A stretch of 64,000 nucleotides of DNA, from contig JAFBIW010000005.1 in assembly GCA_021531865.1 (NCBI GenBank), forward strand, positions 1 to 64,000, in the 5' to 3' direction. Source of the DNA: Butyricicoccus pullicaecorum (GTDB lineage Bacteria; Bacillota; Clostridia; Oscillospirales; Butyricicoccaceae). This document shows positions 62,331 through 64,000 of this stretch, piece after piece. The position numbers and the translations under genes were made by a program. The notes under the pieces were generated by a model that worked only from the letters and a program-made list of their open reading frames with translations, was not told the origin of the DNA and searched no databases. Position 1 is the stretch's first letter, and the number at the start of each line of letters is the position of its first letter.

Positions 62331-62355
62331 ACAAAATTCGCGCTTTATTTATACT
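62328..62355 (+). promoter_or_regulatory. Promoter of the TRAP transporter operon
   Basis: A perfect TTGACA (62328-62333) and TATACT (62350-62355) are 16 bp apart. The leader of about 130 nt contains two GC-rich hairpins (GGCCGG/CCGGCC and ACAGG/CCTGT). Confidence 0.82.
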
Positions 62356-62494
62356 TCTAGAATTTCTATAATGGTATCACAATCAAAGGCCGGAAGCAAG
62401 CGCGCGATTTGTCCGGCCGGATGGCAAATACAGGTTCGGTACCGCCTGTGAAATGATTCACAAACTAAGATTTAAGACGGAGGGAAAGAACCCC

Positions 62495-63490
62495 ATGAAA
62501 GGCTTGAAAAGATTGTTAGCCGGTTCGCTCGCGGCGGCGGCGCTTCTGGCGACCACCGGCTGCGGCGGCGTGCAGGATCCCAAGCATCTGCTGGTTGCGC
62601 ACGGCCACGGCGACTGGCATCCGGTCCACATCGGTCTGAGCTACCTGTGTGACGAGATGGAAGAAAAAACCGATTACACCTTCGACGTTTACCCGAACGG
62701 TCAGCTGGGCGACGACAGCGCGATGGTACAGCTGGTCAAGGCTGGCGTACTCGATATCGCCAAGGTCTCCGCGGGCGCGCTCGAGCAGTTCAACCCTGCG
62801 TATTCGATCTTCTCGATCCCCTACGTATTCCAGTCCACCGAGCACTACTTTGACACCATGAACAACTCCGAAGCTGTAAAGGAGATCTTTGAATCCACCC
62901 GCAAGGACGGCTTCATCGCGATCGGCTGGTTCGATTCGGGCGCGCGCTCGATCTACACCACCAAGGACGGCCCGGCCGATTCTCCGGCCGCGCTGAAGGG
63001 CATGAAGATCCGTACCATGAACAGCCCGACGTCGGTTGAGATGATCAACAACATGGGCGCGGCGGCCACCCCGATGTCCTCCGGTGAGGTTTACACCTCC
63101 CTGCAGCAGGGCATCATCGACGGCGCTGAGAACAACGAGACCGTACTGGTCGACGACGGCCACGGTGAGGTCTGCAAGTCCTACACCTACACCCAGCACC
63201 AGTACCTGCCCGATATCGTCATCATCTCGGTCGAGACCTGGGACGGCATGACCCCCGAGGAGCAGGAGACCCTGCGTGAAACCATGAAGGGCGCTTGGCA
63301 GGCGCATGAGGACGAATGGCTCAAGATCGTTGAGCGCAACAAGGAAGGCGCCAAGGAAATGGGCGTTCAGTTCTATGAGATCGACAAGACCGCCTTCATC
63401 GAGGCCTGCAAGCCCCAGCAGGAAGCATTCTGCGCCAAGAGCGAGGACAACGCCCGCTACTTCGCCGACTTCCAGAGCTATCTGAAGTAA
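62495..63490 (+). CDS. TRAP transporter substrate-binding lipoprotein (DctP family)
   Basis: The 331-residue protein has a lipoprotein signal peptide ending in A-T-T-G-C (cysteine near 23) and a DctP domain: VYPNGQLGDDSAMVQLVKAGVLDIA near 66-90, FSIPYVFQSTEHYFD near 107, LKGMKIRTMNSPTSVEMINNMGAAATPMSSGEVYTSLQQG across 168-207 with the arginine that binds the substrate carboxylate, and GAENNETV near 211. The family binds organic acids such as dicarboxylates, sugar acids or aromatic acids. The exact acid is unknown. ATG at 62495 has GGAGGG upstream. Confidence 0.93.
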   Translation: MKGLKRLLAGSLAAAALLATTGCGGVQDPKHLLVAHGHGDWHPVHIGLSYLCDEMEEKTDYTFDVYPNGQLGDDSAMVQLVKAGVLDIAKVSAGALEQFNPAYSIFSIPYVFQSTEHYFDTMNNSEAVKEIFESTRKDGFIAIGWFDSGARSIYTTKDGPADSPAALKGMKIRTMNSPTSVEMINNMGAAATPMSSGEVYTSLQQGIIDGAENNETVLVDDGHGEVCKSYTYTQHQYLPDIVIISVETWDGMTPEEQETLRETMKGAWQAHEDEWLKIVERNKEGAKEMGVQFYEIDKTAFIEACKPQQEAFCAKSEDNARYFADFQSYLK

Positions 63491-63503
63491 GGAGGACCCG
63501 AAG

Positions 63504-63989
63504 ATGAGAAAAATCATTGATAAGATCATCGAGATCCTGTGTACCCTGATCATGGGCTACATGGTAATCGACGTTTGCTGGATGGTTATCGCACGCTTCG
63601 TGCTGAAGAACCCCTCCACCACCTCGGAAGAGGTACTGCGCTACCTGCTCGTCTGGACCACCATGGTCGGCGGCGCGTACGCCTACGGCCGCCGCAAGCA
63701 TCTGGCCATCACCATGCTGACGAAGAAGCTCTCCCCCAGCGGCCAGAAGGTGCTGGATATCTGCGTGCAGCTCGTCGTCATCGTATTCTGCATCATCGTC
63801 ATGATCATGGGCGACCTGCGTCTGGTCGAGACCACCTTTAACCAGATCTCCTCCGCGCTCCATCTCCCCATGCCCTACGTCTACGCGAGCATTCTGGTCG
63901 GCGGCGTGCTGATCGTCTTCTATTCGATCATCTTCATTCTGGAAGACCTGAAGGCGCTCAAGGGCGCCGAGGCTCCGGCCGCCAAGTAA
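63504..63989 (+). CDS. TRAP transporter small permease (DctQ family)
   Basis: The 161-residue protein has four membrane segments at about residues 9-31, 47-63, 85-107 and 128-148, with the DctQ signature TSEEVLRYLLVWTTMVGGAYAYGRRKHLAI near 41-70. It joins the large permease (DctM), which should follow right after the window end. It lies 13 bp after the binding-protein gene with an AAGGAGG site. Confidence 0.92.
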   Translation: MRKIIDKIIEILCTLIMGYMVIDVCWMVIARFVLKNPSTTSEEVLRYLLVWTTMVGGAYAYGRRKHLAITMLTKKLSPSGQKVLDICVQLVVIVFCIIVMIMGDLRLVETTFNQISSALHLPMPYVYASILVGGVLIVFYSIIFILEDLKALKGAEAPAAK

Positions 63990-63992
63990 TAC

Positions 63993-64000
63993 GAGAGGAG
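63993..64000 (+). promoter_or_regulatory. Ribosome binding site of the next gene (probably dctM)
   Basis: GAGAGGAG lies at the very end of the window, after the dctQ stop. It points to a further gene just beyond the edge, by family order the large TRAP permease. Confidence 0.6.

Noticed and set aside
53965-64000. Reading the terminal locus as a myo-inositol catabolic cluster
   Set aside because: Gfo/Idh, SDR and AraC genes fit loosely, but no iolB, iolC, iolD, iolE or iolJ is present, and OYE plus SdhA-like proteins are not part of that pathway.

Overview
The window looks like chromosomal DNA of a spore-forming, butyrate-producing anaerobe of the class Clostridia, most likely Oscillospirales near Butyricicoccus/Agathobaculum (inference). 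The support is high G+C coding DNA with Firmicutes-style ribosome binding sites and TTGACA/TATAAT promoters, a butyryl-CoA:acetate CoA-transferase, sporulation genes (spmA, spmB, spoIIID, cotJABC, a PdaA-like deacetylase), an AbrB regulator, and the Firmicutes gene order rplS-lepB-rbgA-rnhB and tig-clpP-clpX-lon-engB. No rRNA, CRISPR array or prophage is seen. The only mobile DNA is the right end of an IS3-family element at the left edge.

Layout: 1-205 IS3 end. 223-2056 spore maturation and sporulation regulators. 2182-5143 a TSCPD protein, a HAD phosphatase, a YwlG-like protein and the butyrate-forming CoA-transferase. 5295-6541 cotJ coat operon. 6690-13498 a six-gene polyamine operon (speD, arginine decarboxylase, speE, agmatinase, carboxyspermidine dehydrogenase, carboxyspermidine decarboxylase) behind a leader of about 430 nt that ends in an intrinsic terminator. 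13795-15579 phosphate transporter pit with its DUF47 partner. 15704-15777 tRNA-Gly(CCC). 17257-19236 a double-cubane-type reductase and its ATP-dependent activator. 19367-22190 a spore-type deacetylase and a GntR/ABC operon. 22229-25058 MnmM-like methyltransferase, aminotransferase, SCP2 protein and a zinc-ribbon membrane protein. 25227-30180 a nucleoside-type BMP ABC importer. 30329-36918 protein quality control genes. 36991-43268 threonine synthase, dipeptidase and the rplS-lepB-rbgA-rnhB-yraN block. 43330-45233 an alpha-amylase-family enzyme and a small regulator. 45281-46626 a cation/proton antiporter behind a fluoride riboswitch. 46681-50782 two ABC exporter half-transporters and a MarR regulator. 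50848-53199 a class II ribonucleotide reductase. 53395-53844 a C_GCAxxG_C_C protein. 53965-64000 an accessory catabolic or respiratory locus: two Gfo/Idh/MocA oxidoreductases, two AraC regulators, an Old Yellow Enzyme-type reductase, an SDR, a fumarate-reductase-like flavoprotein and a TRAP transporter that continues past the window.

The most interesting items are (i) the fluoride riboswitch, whose P3 strand is reused in the terminator in front of the antiporter; (ii) the long structured leader with a terminator just before speD, which I could not assign to a family; (iii) two complete spermidine routes encoded in one operon; and (iv) the OYE/SDR/flavoprotein/TRAP locus, whose substrate is unknown and whose OYE carries a cysteine cluster but lacks the usual C-terminal reductase domain. 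All functional calls come from reading the sequence and remembered family features; no database search was run.
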